64,000 nt of DNA from an uncultured Oscillospiraceae bacterium (GCA_934591635.1 CAKTPI010000002.1:124001-188000), one strand, 5' to 3'. Shown: positions 32,019 to 40,323, counted from the stretch's first letter. Made by a program: numbers and translations. The notes: generated by a model from the sequence alone, not told the origin.

Positions 32019-33501
32019 ATAGTGTCAGTCCCTGACGCAGCAGGGCGAGCAGCGGGGAAGCGAAAATACCGGCAGCCAGATTCATTAGCGTAAAGCAGAT
32101 GGCGGACAGGGCAAAGGGCGCTTGGGCCTTCCGCACAGTTGCACCGGCCATGGGAGTGCCGGGGGTATAGAGCCGGATAATGGTTCGGGCAAAGTAGAAG
32201 GTATTGAGGATGGTGCTCAGGGCCAGAACCAGCAGCGTGGGCACCGTTCTGCTGGCAGTGGCCAGACCTGCATCGGCCAGCAGAAATTTAGACATGAAGC
32301 CCATGGTCAGCGGAATGCCGATCATGCTCAGGGCACCCAGGCTGAAGGCCACCCCCGCTACCGGAAAGCAGTAGCCGCTGCCCTGGAGATCCTTGAAGCG
32401 CTTGCTGCCACCGGCCGCATCACTCAGGCGTGAGGCGGAAAGGAAGAGCACGGGCTTGGTAATGGCGTGGGTGAGAATGTGATACAGAGCACCGATTACG
32501 CCTGCCTCAGGGCTGATGCCGATGCCCAAATAGACATAGCCAATCTGGGCGGCAGAGGAATTGGCCAGCATCCGAAAAATGTCATTTTCCTGGATGGCGC
32601 CGATGGAGCCGAAGATCATGCCGCAGATACCGAAGACAAACAGTACGTTCTGCATGCCGCTGCGGTAGAACACATCCGCACCGAAGCCGCTGAAGATTAC
32701 CTTCAGCAGAAAGAAAATGTATCCCTTGGAGACAAGGCCGGAAAGAATGCCGGAAGAGCAGGGAGTGGAATATCCGTAGGTATCCGGCATCCAGTAGTGG
32801 AAGGGGAACAGGCCGCTCTTGATGGCCAGGCCCACTGTAATCAGGCAGATGGAAGTACTCAGGGGAATGTGATATGCCCCGGTTTCCGCAAGTACGGCGA
32901 TGGAATCGTGCAGGCTGGGCAGCAGCAGGTGCCCGGTGATGTTATAAAGAATGGTGACACCCAGCAGGAACAGACCGGAACCCACCAGGCTGAAAATCAT
33001 GTACCGCACGGCAGCTAAGGTGGTGCGGCCCAACTGGCGGATCATCAGGATGCTGCAGGAAGCCAGCGTGCAGATTTCAATGAAGACATAGCCAGTGAAG
33101 ATATCGTTGGTATAGCAGAGTACCAGCAGCGACGCCTGGATCAGATCGGTCATCACAAAATAGAACTGACTTTTGCTGGGCTCCAAATCCAGCTGAAGGC
33201 GGATTTTTCCACCCATCAGGCACAGCAGCATGACAAAGGAGAAGACGGCGGAGAAGAAGCTCTCCAGAATACCCATCCGTATCTCATTGCCCCAGGGGTG
33301 GGGGAAGTGACCCATGATGTAGGTGACTGGCTCTCCCAGCTGCAGCACCATTCGCAGCACCAGGAGGGAACAGATGCAGCAGGCAGAGCACAGCACCATG
33401 GAAAGGTACCGGGCGGCCTTGCCGTTCAGCACCGAAGAAATGACGCTGCATGAAAGACAGGCAACAATGCAGAAAAGGGGAAGATTGGCAGCAAAGTTCA
33501 T
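32002..33501 (-). CDS. Mrp/NuoN-like antiporter subunit, 499 aa
   Basis: Third roughly 490-residue subunit, the most divergent. TM5 Glu lies in GYVFIEICTLASCSILM (about 139). The TM7 region reads GLAIKSGLFPFHYWMPDTYG (about 223), keeping Lys but with YWMPD instead of WLP. SSGILSGLVSKGYIFFLLK follows. It overlaps mrpC by four bases. Position directly after mrpC is where canonical MrpD lies, so it may be the true MrpD equivalent. Confidence 0.86.
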   Translation of the reverse strand: MNFAANLPLFCIVACLSCSVISSVLNGKAARYLSMVLCSACCICSLLVLRMVLQLGEPVTYIMGHFPHPWGNEIRMGILESFFSAVFSFVMLLCLMGGKIRLQLDLEPSKSQFYFVMTDLIQASLLVLCYTNDIFTGYVFIEICTLASCSILMIRQLGRTTLAAVRYMIFSLVGSGLFLLGVTILYNITGHLLLPSLHDSIAVLAETGAYHIPLSTSICLITVGLAIKSGLFPFHYWMPDTYGYSTPCSSGILSGLVSKGYIFFLLKVIFSGFGADVFYRSGMQNVLFVFGICGMIFGSIGAIQENDIFRMLANSSAAQIGYVYLGIGISPEAGVIGALYHILTHAITKPVLFLSASRLSDAAGGSKRFKDLQGSGYCFPVAGVAFSLGALSMIGIPLTMGFMSKFLLADAGLATASRTVPTLLVLALSTILNTFYFARTIIRLYTPGTPMAGATVRKAQAPFALSAICFTLMNLAAGIFASPLLALLRQGLTLFGKVG

Positions 33502-33887
33502 TTGGCTTCGCCCTCCTTCTCTTCCTTCCGGGCAATCATGTAGATCTCATCCAGATCCAGGGTGTGATAACGCTGGTAGAGCCGGATGGTCAGGGCAAGC
33601 ATCACTGCGGTTACGGATACGGAAACCACAATGCCGGTGAGCACCAGGCCGGCGGGCATGGGGTTGCCATACCGGCTGACGTCGGTGATTCCATCCACAA
33701 TGATGGGGGCGGTGCGGCCCTTGATATAGCCCATGGAGGTCAGCAGCAGGCAGGAAGCGGTGTCCATGATATTCAGACCCAGAATCTTCTTAAACAGATT
33801 GTGATGCAGCAGCAGCGTGGCAAAGCCCACCGCAAAGAGAATCACGGCAATGACGTTGATGCGGCTGTTCCAAAGCGTTTCCAGCAT
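33498..33887 (-). CDS. mrpC: Mrp antiporter subunit C (MnhC/NuoK-like)
   Basis: 129 residues, three membrane helices of the NuoK/MnhC family. Core sequences are AVGFATLLLHHNLFKKILGLNIMD, where NuoK has its buried Glu helix, and VLTGIVVSVSVTAVMLALTI near the end. The family sequence normally has LTxIVIxxAxxAxxLA; the match is close. The start is ATG at 33885-33887 (MLETLWNSRIN), overlapping the MbhE-MnhB gene by one base. A longer frame to 34088 lies over that gene and is rejected. Confidence 0.88.
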   Translation of the reverse strand: MLETLWNSRINVIAVILFAVGFATLLLHHNLFKKILGLNIMDTASCLLLTSMGYIKGRTAPIIVDGITDVSRYGNPMPAGLVLTGIVVSVSVTAVMLALTIRLYQRYHTLDLDEIYMIARKEEKEGEAK

Positions 33888-34789
33888 CAGATTTTCCCCC
33901 TTTGAAAAATGGAATAGAAGCCATACATGGTGCAGGCGACCACGATGCCGACAGCCACATTCAGGGGCATGATCAGCCCGGCAGAGAAGATGCGACCGGG
34001 GATCCCGGTACGAAAGATGGTCTCCAGGTGGTTGGCACCGCAGAAGAAGGAGTAGCATTTTGCAAAGCTGTAGAAGCACAGGGCACACAGAACCACAATG
34101 CGGAAAATCTTGATGTTCAGAATCTTGTCCAGCGGCTCAAAGCCAAAAGCAATGGCATAGAGAATCAATCCGCCGCCAATGACGGATCCGCCTGCAAAAC
34201 CACCGCCGGGGCCCAGGTGACCGTTGAAGATCACATAGATACCGTATACGATGACCAGCGGGACAATGATCCGCGCTGTGCTCCGCAGCAGTGGATCGGC
34301 CTGCATGATCTTTTTCTCCTGTTCTGTCTCATCCGTCCCGGCCAGGCTCAGCAGCAGGATAAACACGGCGGTGGTGGCGGTGTACAGCACGTGGGATTCG
34401 CCCAGCGTATCGAAAGCGCGGTAGTCCAGGATTACACCGGCGACCACATTCACAGCCCCCGTTTCCTCCATGCCCTTTTCTACATACCGTTCCATCACCT
34501 CGTTGTGGGCGGGGGAGTCGGCAGAGCCAAAGGCGGGCAGCTGCTCCACGGTCAGCAGCAGAAAGCTGATGACGATGCAGCAGAGAATTACAGCAATATA
34601 AGGATAAGTTTTGCGGAAGCTCCGGATTTCGCCTGCCTCCAGTCGGTTCACCGGTTCCAGCTTCCAGGGGTGATCCCGGTTTTCCATGTTGATGCTGGGG
34701 CCTGGCCCCCGGTCGGCGATGACGGCGGTAAAATCAAATTCCCCGGCGTCCCAGGTCTTCAGCCATTCCTTGAATTTACTCTTTTTCAT
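33887..34789 (-). CDS. MbhE-MnhB fusion subunit of the Mrp complex
   Basis: 300 residues joining two parts normally found at the MrpA C-terminus and in MrpB. After a 60-residue hydrophilic N-terminus and one helix (YIAVILCCIVISFLLL), residues 105-150 (AVNVVAGVILDYRAFDTLGE, then a helix) match MbhE. Residues 165-300 match MnhB, with FNGHLGPGGGFAGGSVIGG as its landmark. The fusion and the soluble N-terminus are the odd features. It overlaps mbhD by 14 bases and mrpC by one. Confidence 0.85.
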   Translation of the reverse strand: MKKSKFKEWLKTWDAGEFDFTAVIADRGPGPSINMENRDHPWKLEPVNRLEAGEIRSFRKTYPYIAVILCCIVISFLLLTVEQLPAFGSADSPAHNEVMERYVEKGMEETGAVNVVAGVILDYRAFDTLGESHVLYTATTAVFILLLSLAGTDETEQEKKIMQADPLLRSTARIIVPLVIVYGIYVIFNGHLGPGGGFAGGSVIGGGLILYAIAFGFEPLDKILNIKIFRIVVLCALCFYSFAKCYSFFCGANHLETIFRTGIPGRIFSAGLIMPLNVAVGIVVACTMYGFYSIFQRGKI

Positions 34790-35036
34790 CTTGCACCTTC
34801 TTCCGGATGGAACGAATCTTTTTCAGCGTCAGAAACAGCAGCACGCTGGATACGCCCGCGCCTACGGCTGCCTCAGTGATGGCCAGGTCCGGGGCTTCCA
34901 GCAGCGCCCAGATGATGGACATGATGACGCTGTAGGCCATGTAAATGACCAGGGAAACCAATAAGTTCTTGGAAACACAGGTGGCAATGCCGCATACCAG
35001 CAGCAGCCCCAGAAGCATCAGCTCAACGGCGTCCAT
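34776..35036 (-). CDS. MbhD-like (DUF4040) subunit of the Mrp complex
   Basis: 86 residues, three helices, of the DUF4040/MbhD family, the piece found inside MrpA in canonical Mrp. The landmark is ALLEAPDLAITEAAVGAG near 45-62, with the acidic helix typical of the family. I start at ATG 35034-35036 (MDAVELML), with GGAGG nine bases upstream; an ATG three codons earlier abuts that site. It overlaps mrpG by 14 bases. Confidence 0.86.
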   Translation of the reverse strand: MDAVELMLLGLLLVCGIATCVSKNLLVSLVIYMAYSVIMSIIWALLEAPDLAITEAAVGAGVSSVLLFLTLKKIRSIRKKVQDEKE

Positions 35037-35361
35037 CGGTATCATCCTCCTTCTGAATGTGCGCGTCTACGGAATCATCGGTGGCGATTTCCATCCGTCC
35101 CACCAGATGGGAGGCAATGGGGCTGCCCACCCATAGGATTACCAGTGCAGCAAACAGCTTTGGGATATACTCCAGAGAACCGGTGGCAACCATGAGTCCT
35201 CCGCAGATGGCGGCCATGGAGACGGTGTCAATAATCGCCGCGCAGTGCATGCGGTTCATGACAAACCGAAACCGGAATACGCCCAGAATGCTGACCGCAG
35301 CTGCGGCCACGCCGCAAATCAGCAGAATAGCGGCAATAATATAGCGAATGGTCTCAGACAT
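35023..35361 (-). CDS. mrpG: Mrp antiporter subunit G (MnhG)
   Basis: 112 residues with three membrane helices. The family signature is FRFRFVMNRMHCAAIIDTVS (about 30-50), matching MnhG's RxPDxxxRxHAaxxxxTxG, although here Cys-Ala-Ala replaces the usual HAA context. ATG at 35359-35361 (MSETIRYII) overlaps mrpF by eight bases. A longer in-frame start within mrpF is rejected. Confidence 0.87.
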   Translation of the reverse strand: MSETIRYIIAAILLICGVAAAAVSILGVFRFRFVMNRMHCAAIIDTVSMAAICGGLMVATGSLEYIPKLFAALVILWVGSPIASHLVGRMEIATDDSVDAHIQKEDDTDGRR

Positions 35362-35650
35362 CTTCGAATTCCTCCCCCTTTTCGTGGGATACGATGTTGA
35401 TTTTTGCCAGCACGACCACGGCAAGAAAGCTGATCATACAGTAGATGAGGCATACGTCCAGCAGCCAGCTCTCCTTGAGGTAGACGGCCAGCACCGCAAT
35501 GATGGCGGTGGTCAGGGAACCGGTCATGTTGATGCCCAGAATGCGGTCCGCCATGCGCGGCCCCCGGATGGCCCGCAGCAGGGAGAAAAACAGCCCAGCC
35601 GTCAGGCAGATCATCACGCCGACCAGCAGATAATCAAACCAGTTTTCCAT
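35354..35650 (-). CDS. mrpF: Mrp antiporter subunit F (MnhF)
   Basis: 98 residues, three helices, of the MrpF/PhaF family. The diagnostic segment is LLRAIRGPRMADRILGINM (about 24-42), equal to the family's RxxxGPxxxDRvxaldxxg. A GGAGG site lies seven bases before the ATG. It sits two bases after mrpE and overlaps mrpG. Confidence 0.9.
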   Translation of the reverse strand: MENWFDYLLVGVMICLTAGLFFSLLRAIRGPRMADRILGINMTGSLTTAIIAVLAVYLKESWLLDVCLIYCMISFLAVVVLAKINIVSHEKGEEFEDV

Positions 35651-35652
35651 TT

Positions 35653-36111
35653 TCAGTCCTCCAATTTCCGAATCCAGCGCTGAAAGGTGGCGTTTTCTGA
35701 GGTGTCCAGCATGGATTTATCCAAGCAGTGGACGGTAAAACGGTCCCCCTCCACCTGTACGGTGATGGTGCCCGGGGTCAACGTAATGGAGTTTGCCAGC
35801 AGAAAGCGGCCAAAGTCCGTCTTGAGTCCGGCATCAAAGGTGACCAGGGTGGGGGTGACCACATAGCGGCGCAGCAGGATATCCCGGGCAACCACCAGCC
35901 CGGCCTTGATGATCTCCAAGAAGAGAATGGGAACATAGGCCAGGAAGACCGGTGCCTTCTGAATCAGGCGCAGCTCCTTTTTGGGGGTGTAGCCAAACAG
36001 TCGGTACTCCAGTACCGCCATGGCTGCCACAATGGCAAGCCCCAGCAGCACGATTTCGGAAGTGACCTTTCCGTTGAGCAGCAGCCAGAAGAGAAAAAGA
36101 ATGATGTACAC
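35653..36111 (-). CDS. mrpE: Mrp antiporter subunit E (MnhE), first gene of the operon
   Basis: 152 residues. Two N-terminal helices precede a cytoplasmic domain; SITLTPGTITVQVEGDRFTV near 108-128 is the family landmark (NSITLTPGT). The start codon is GTG at 36109-36111, with AGGAGG seven bases upstream. As first gene it sets the operon order E-F-G-MbhD-(MbhE+B)-C-D-D-D-L. Upstream, TAAGAT at 36153-36148 could be a -10, with a weak -35 17 bases further up. Confidence 0.88.
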   Translation of the reverse strand: MYIILFLFWLLLNGKVTSEIVLLGLAIVAAMAVLEYRLFGYTPKKELRLIQKAPVFLAYVPILFLEIIKAGLVVARDILLRRYVVTPTLVTFDAGLKTDFGRFLLANSITLTPGTITVQVEGDRFTVHCLDKSMLDTSENATFQRWIRKLED

Positions 36112-36333
36112 AATAATTCCTCCTGATTGTTGATTTCTTGACAGCCTATCTTAACATAAGTTCACAGAAATTTCATCAGCTATTTCGCAAAAAAGTGAAC
36201 AAAAATATGGTACTAATTGGGATTCCCTATGATAAAACCGCATGAAACAGCAAAGAAATACCGATATTCTTTTTGCTGCAACAGGAAAAGTGCCCTCAGA
36301 GGCGGTGCCTGCCGGAAAATACCGCATTCCCAG
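36112..36333. promoter_or_regulatory. Divergent intergenic region, Mrp operon and patatin gene
   Basis: About 220 non-coding bases before the patatin promoter. A -10-like TAAGAT for the minus-strand Mrp operon lies at 36148-36153 with the operon's AGGAGG at 36119-36124. No strong hairpin or riboswitch-like structure was recognised; the rest shows nothing I can assign. Confidence 0.45.
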
Positions 36334-36362
36334 TTGATTTTCAGCGGTAAATTGAATATAAT
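36334..36362 (+). promoter_or_regulatory. Sigma-A promoter of the patatin gene
   Basis: TTGATT at 36334-36339, 17 bases, TATAAT at 36357-36362, 44 bases before the ATG. Confidence 0.8.
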
Positions 36363-36405
36363 CTAACCATCGATACCGATGGACAAAAGAAAGGAGTGTA
36401 CCCTC

Positions 36406-37443
36406 ATGAAAGAAGAAATCGGAAAGCTGACGGAGCAGGTGGTGCGCGGCGGTCAGGCGGTGCTCAGCGGGCTGAAATCGGAGACGGATAAGCTCATTGA
36501 CGAAGCCGTTGCCCTGATGGATGACAAGAAAAAGAAGACCTGGTCGGGCTATGACAGCATTCACCTGGCAGAGGCCCCTAAAAATATTGTGCCTGGCTGT
36601 ATTGTTTTGGAGGGCGGCTCCTTCCGGGGCTGCTATACTTCCGGTGTGTTGGACGTGCTCATGGAAAACGGCGTGAATCTGCAAACCACCATCGGAACCT
36701 CCGCTGGGGCATTGAACGGATATAATTATGTGGCGGGGGAGATTGGCCGGGCAGCCAAAATCAACCTGGGTTACCGTCATGACCGGCGCTACATCGGTGC
36801 CACCAGCCTGGCAAGAAACCGGGGCGTTGTGGGTTTCGATTTCCTGCTGAATGAAATCGAGGAGGAAATGCCCTTCAACCGGGAACGCTATGAGGATCCC
36901 GCCCGTCGTTTCCTAGTGACAGTGACCAATTGCGAAACCGGCGAGTGCATTTACTGTGAAAAGGGCGTGACACCGGATTTTCAAAAGGCGGTGCAGGCCA
37001 GCGCCTCCATGCCCTTTGCCGCCGACATGGTGGAGGTCAACGGCATTCCTTGTCTGGATGGCGGCTGCGCCGTGAAAATCCCGTATCACTGGGCTATGGA
37101 AAACGGCTTTGAGAAGATTCTTGTCATCCGCACCCGGCCCCAGCTCTTCCGCCGTCCGCCGGAGGGTAAGCGCTTTATGGAGCTGTCCGATCGGCTGTAC
37201 CGCAGCTACCCTAAGCTTGCCGAGCGGCTCAAGACCCAGGCCGTCCAGTATAACACCGCCTGCGACGAACTGGAAAAAATGCAGAACGAGGGGCGCCTGA
37301 TGATGCTCTGCCCCTCCGGCTCCATCAGCATTTCTACGTTGGAGGGCGATATGGAGCGCCTGGGCGCTCTTTATCTTTTGGGCCGCTGTGATGCCACCAT
37401 CGCCTTGCCAAAAATCAAACAATACCTGGGTATGGAAGTATAA
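36406..37443 (+). CDS. Patatin-like phospholipase
   Basis: 345 residues. The patatin domain starts near 66: GCIVLEGGSFRGCYTSGVLD supplies the oxyanion loop (G-G-x-x-R/K-G), GTSAGALNGYN (about 97) the nucleophilic Ser of GxSxG, and LDGGCAVKIPY (about 219) the catalytic Asp. An N-terminal helical stretch (about 1-55, KEEIGKLTEQVVRGGQAVL) is extra. No signal peptide, so cytoplasmic or membrane-associated; the bacterial family usually hydrolyses phospholipids or lysophospholipids. ATG at 36406 has AAAGGAG nine bases upstream; the earlier in-frame ATG lacks one. Single-gene unit with its own promoter and terminator. Confidence 0.88.
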   Translation: MKEEIGKLTEQVVRGGQAVLSGLKSETDKLIDEAVALMDDKKKKTWSGYDSIHLAEAPKNIVPGCIVLEGGSFRGCYTSGVLDVLMENGVNLQTTIGTSAGALNGYNYVAGEIGRAAKINLGYRHDRRYIGATSLARNRGVVGFDFLLNEIEEEMPFNRERYEDPARRFLVTVTNCETGECIYCEKGVTPDFQKAVQASASMPFAADMVEVNGIPCLDGGCAVKIPYHWAMENGFEKILVIRTRPQLFRRPPEGKRFMELSDRLYRSYPKLAERLKTQAVQYNTACDELEKMQNEGRLMMLCPSGSISISTLEGDMERLGALYLLGRCDATIALPKIKQYLGMEV

Positions 37444-37450
37444 AAAGCAT

Positions 37451-37487
37451 AGGACGCATTCCGCTGCATGGGAATGCGTCCTTTTTT
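37451..37487 (+). terminator. Terminator after patatin gene
   Basis: A 12-bp perfect stem (37451-37462 with 37471-37482; arm AGGACGCATTCC), 8-base loop, then TTTTTT. Confidence 0.93.
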
Positions 37488-37563
37488 GCAAAAATCCTGT
37501 CCACTCCGTTTCCTTTCCGTATTATGTGGGTGTAAGGTCCTTACAGACAAAGGAGTGAATCAT

Positions 37564-38124
37564 TTGGAAGATACGCAGATTGTCGCACTGTTCTTTTCCA
37601 GATCGGAGGAGGCAATCGCGGCGGTTTCCGACAAGTATGGGGGATATGTACATACCATTGTTCACAATATTCTCCCAAGCACGGAGGACGCAGAAGAGGT
37701 AATCAATGATGTGTACCTGGCGGCCTGGAATACCATTCCACCGAAGCGGCCGGAAATGCTCAAGTACTACCTGTCCCGCATTGCGCGGAATTTGTGCTTC
37801 AAGCGGGTAGAGTATCTGACGGCCCAGAAGCGAAGCGGAAATGCGGAGGTGCTGCTGTCGGAGCTGGAGGAGTGTATTCCGGATGGCAGCAAGGGAATGG
37901 AACAGCAGCTGCAGGATAAAGAGCTGACGCAGCTGCTGAACCGATTCCTCGGCAGCCTGAGCGGGGAAGACCGCAAGCTGTTCCTGTCCCGGTATTATTA
38001 CGCCATGACAGCCCCACAGCTTGCAAGGAAATATGGCATTTCCCCGCGCCAGGTAAAATACCGTCTGGAAAAGCTGCGGCGGGCGCTGAAGGAAATACTG
38101 GAAAAGGAGGGCATATACAGATGA
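37564..38124 (+). CDS. ECF-type RNA polymerase sigma factor, TTG start
   Basis: 186 residues. Region 2 spans about 20-85 (DAEEVINDVYLAAWNTIP is the region 2.2 core), and region 4 spans about 130-180 with YYYAMTAPQLARKYGISPRQ as the helix-turn-helix. I place the start at TTG 37564 with AGGAG eight bases upstream; a GTG at 37555 sits inside that site, and an ATG further up at 37468 lies within the preceding terminator. The stop overlaps the anti-sigma ATG (ATGA), as expected for a sigma/anti-sigma pair. Confidence 0.87.
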   Translation: MEDTQIVALFFSRSEEAIAAVSDKYGGYVHTIVHNILPSTEDAEEVINDVYLAAWNTIPPKRPEMLKYYLSRIARNLCFKRVEYLTAQKRSGNAEVLLSELEECIPDGSKGMEQQLQDKELTQLLNRFLGSLSGEDRKLFLSRYYYAMTAPQLARKYGISPRQVKYRLEKLRRALKEILEKEGIYR

Positions 38125-38861
38125 ATGTCAAAGACTTGAACAACGCCCTGAATGGCATTGAAGATGCGTATCTCCAGGAGGTTGACACACCGGATAAGGA
38201 GATTGTAACAATGAATGTGAAAAAAAGAACCCTTCGGATTTTGATTGCAGCAGCCCTGATCTGCTTGCTTTCTGCCAGTGCTTACGCGGCGGAACAGCTG
38301 CGGGTCACGTCTTTGCTGTCCGGAAAGTCGGTAAGCTCTGAGAACTATTCGGATGTCCGGACTGCGGAGAAACGAACCGGTCTCAAGGCCAATGTTCCCG
38401 AACAGTTCCAAAACGGCTTTTATTTTCAAAAGGTGGAAACAGAAGAGGCCGTTGGGGCGGACGAAAATGGCGGCCAGGTGCTGACCTATTGGGAACTGAA
38501 GGTGCACTACGCAAACGACCGGGGGCAGAGCGTTTCGTTCGTTGTCCAGGAAAATCTGGAGGAACTGCCACGGTCAGAGCAGGTTCCCACCGAGCAGAGG
38601 ATCATCGGCGGCCTGGAGGTCACCTACTGTGTGGATCACTACAAGCTGGTGCCGGAGAACTACCAGCTGTCCGAAGAGGAGGAACAGTGGGCCCGGCAGC
38701 CGGGGAACTTCATCTCCTACGGCTCTGATACAGTGGTGGAAACCAGCTTTGCAAACCTGAGCTGGGAGACTGAGGACGGGACCTATGCCCTCCTGGACTG
38801 GAGGGCTGCCCTGGATGCAGATACCCTGTTCGCCATGGCAGAGGAGATCATTACAAAGTAA
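38121..38861 (+). CDS. Membrane-anchored probable anti-sigma factor
   Basis: 246 residues. About 35 cytoplasmic residues, one membrane helix (RILIAAALICLLSASAYA, about 39-56), and a 190-residue outer domain rich in Glu, Gln and Asn (TYWELKVHYANDRGQSVSF). Such a layout, translationally coupled to a sigma factor, is typical of an anti-sigma that holds the ECF factor until an envelope signal. There is no HxxxCxxC zinc motif in the cytoplasmic part, so it is not a ZAS-type anti-sigma. The assignment rests on context and topology, not strong sequence similarity. Confidence 0.7.
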   Translation: MNVKDLNNALNGIEDAYLQEVDTPDKEIVTMNVKKRTLRILIAAALICLLSASAYAAEQLRVTSLLSGKSVSSENYSDVRTAEKRTGLKANVPEQFQNGFYFQKVETEEAVGADENGGQVLTYWELKVHYANDRGQSVSFVVQENLEELPRSEQVPTEQRIIGGLEVTYCVDHYKLVPENYQLSEEEEQWARQPGNFISYGSDTVVETSFANLSWETEDGTYALLDWRAALDADTLFAMAEEIITK

Positions 38862-38870
38862 CAGCACAGC

Positions 38871-38902
38871 AAAAAAGCTGCCGGAAGACCGGCAGCTTTT
38901 TT
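38871..38902. terminator. Bidirectional terminator, anti-sigma gene and nanA
   Basis: A 14-bp perfect stem with AAGA loop (38871-38884 with 38889-38902; arm AAAAAAGCTGCCGG), giving an A/T run on each side. It separates the convergent anti-sigma and nanA genes. Confidence 0.93.
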
Positions 38903-38910
38903 GAGGTTAA

Positions 38911-39822
38911 TTAAGCGATTTTTGCTTTTGCTTCAGCAATCATTCTGACGCATTCCTTGGCAATTTCCTTGTCGTCCTCGGTGAGGTTCAACAGAGGCGC
39001 GCGGACACCGCCAATGTCGGGGCCGCCGGACAGGCGGAGGATTTCCTTGATCATGGCGTACATGTTGCCCTTGCCGGAGCACATCTTGTAGATGATCTGG
39101 TTGGCAGCCAGCTGAAGCTCTCTGGCCAGCGCCAGATTTTCACCCTTGGTTGCCAGCTCAAAAATCTTCAGGTAGATTTCGGGCATGGCACCGTAGGTGC
39201 CGCCAATGCCGCCGGTGGCACCGGCTACGATGCCGCTGAGCAGCTGCTCATCCGGGCCGTTGAAAGCGATGGCACCGCCCGAGATCCACTTCTCAATGTC
39301 TTCCACAGGCATGCTGGAATTTTTCACGCCGATGCAGCGGGGATTTTGCAGCATGGTTGCCAGCAGCCCGGGATTCAGGGCCACACCTGCCAGCTGGGGA
39401 ATGTTGTAGATGATGAAGTCGGTGTTGGGAGCGGCGGAGGAAATGTCATTCCAGTACTTGGCAATGGCAGCATCCGGCAGATGGAAGTAGATGGGGGGAA
39501 TAGAGGCAATGGCATCTACGCCCACGCGCTCGGCGTGTGCAGCCAGCTCCATGGAGTCCTTGGTGTTGTTGCAGGCCACATGGGCAATGACGGTGAGCTT
39601 GCCCTTGGCAACGGCCATCACGTTCTCCAGCAGCAGCTTCCGCTCGGCCACACTCTGGTAAATGCACTCGCCGGAGGAACCGCCGACGTACAGACCCTTG
39701 ACACCTTTCTGGATGTAATACTCGGTGAGTTCCCGCACGGCCTTGGGGGAAATGTCGCCATTTTCATCGTAGCAGGCGTAAAAAGCGGGGATAATGCCTG
39801 CGTATTTGCTGCAATCTTTCAT
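38911..39822 (-). CDS. nanA: N-acetylneuraminate lyase
   Basis: Class I aldolase that splits N-acetylneuraminate into N-acetylmannosamine and pyruvate. 303 residues; GGSSGECIYQSVAERK near 47-62, the Schiff-base Lys in CIGVKNSSM (about 166), and the Tyr in FIIYNIPQLAG (about 138). The YNIP motif favours NanA over DapA. It is the last gene of the transporter operon, sixteen bases after the YhcH-like gene. The neighbours (CUT1 transporter, YhcH-type anomerase, AGE epimerase, NagA) support a sialic acid route. Confidence 0.93.
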   Translation of the reverse strand: MKDCSKYAGIIPAFYACYDENGDISPKAVRELTEYYIQKGVKGLYVGGSSGECIYQSVAERKLLLENVMAVAKGKLTVIAHVACNNTKDSMELAAHAERVGVDAIASIPPIYFHLPDAAIAKYWNDISSAAPNTDFIIYNIPQLAGVALNPGLLATMLQNPRCIGVKNSSMPVEDIEKWISGGAIAFNGPDEQLLSGIVAGATGGIGGTYGAMPEIYLKIFELATKGENLALARELQLAANQIIYKMCSGKGNMYAMIKEILRLSGGPDIGGVRAPLLNLTEDDKEIAKECVRMIAEAKAKIA

Positions 39823-39837
39823 ATTTCTGCTCCTTTA

Positions 39838-40290
39838 TCAATCGTTAACTTTGATTTTGAATACAACGCGGGTAAATGCCTGACCGCTGGCTCCTACAGG
39901 GAGCTTCAGCCGGTGGGCATCGCCGGGGAAGACAATGAGGAAATTGCCCGGCTTCAGAATGACGGTTTGTTCCCCTTGGCCGGTGTAGCCATAAAAATCG
40001 CCCCGGTGTTCAGTGAGAGTCAAGGTGTCCGGATGGGCGATTTCCACCCGCTCGGTTCCCTTGGTGACAATCTGAATGTCCAGATATTGCTTGTGTGCCT
40101 CAAAGAAGGTTTGCTCCTCCGGTACGGTTTCCAGGTGGAACTTGGTCACGAATAGGTCTTCGCCGTCCAGAAGCGTTTTTTCCGTGGATGCCTTTTCCAG
40201 AAATTCCGGGGTCAGGCAATCCAGCGCCTTATCCAGCTCCGGGTGAATGCCATAGTACTCGGATTTGTTGCTGAGCTTGGCGACAATCAT
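39838..40290 (-). CDS. YhcH/YjgK/YiaL-family protein, probable sialic acid anomerase (NanQ-like)
   Basis: 150-residue cupin-fold DUF386 family protein. The motif set HKQYLDIQIVTKGTERVEIA near 65-85 and FLIVFPGDAHRLKLPVG (about 117-133, His metal ligands) are typical. In E. coli NanQ (YhcH) speeds anomerisation of sialic acid. It lies between the transporter and nanA, the same place as in other sialic acid operons. Function is inferred from family and context. Confidence 0.87.
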   Translation of the reverse strand: MIVAKLSNKSEYYGIHPELDKALDCLTPEFLEKASTEKTLLDGEDLFVTKFHLETVPEEQTFFEAHKQYLDIQIVTKGTERVEIAHPDTLTLTEHRGDFYGYTGQGEQTVILKPGNFLIVFPGDAHRLKLPVGASGQAFTRVVFKIKVND

Positions 40291-40323
40291 TTTATCACTC
40301 CTTGCGAAAAAGTAAAGTTAAAA

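Noticed and set aside
36151..36780. 209-codon minus-strand frame over the patatin start
   Set aside because: It covers the promoter and antisense of the patatin gene, and has no motif.
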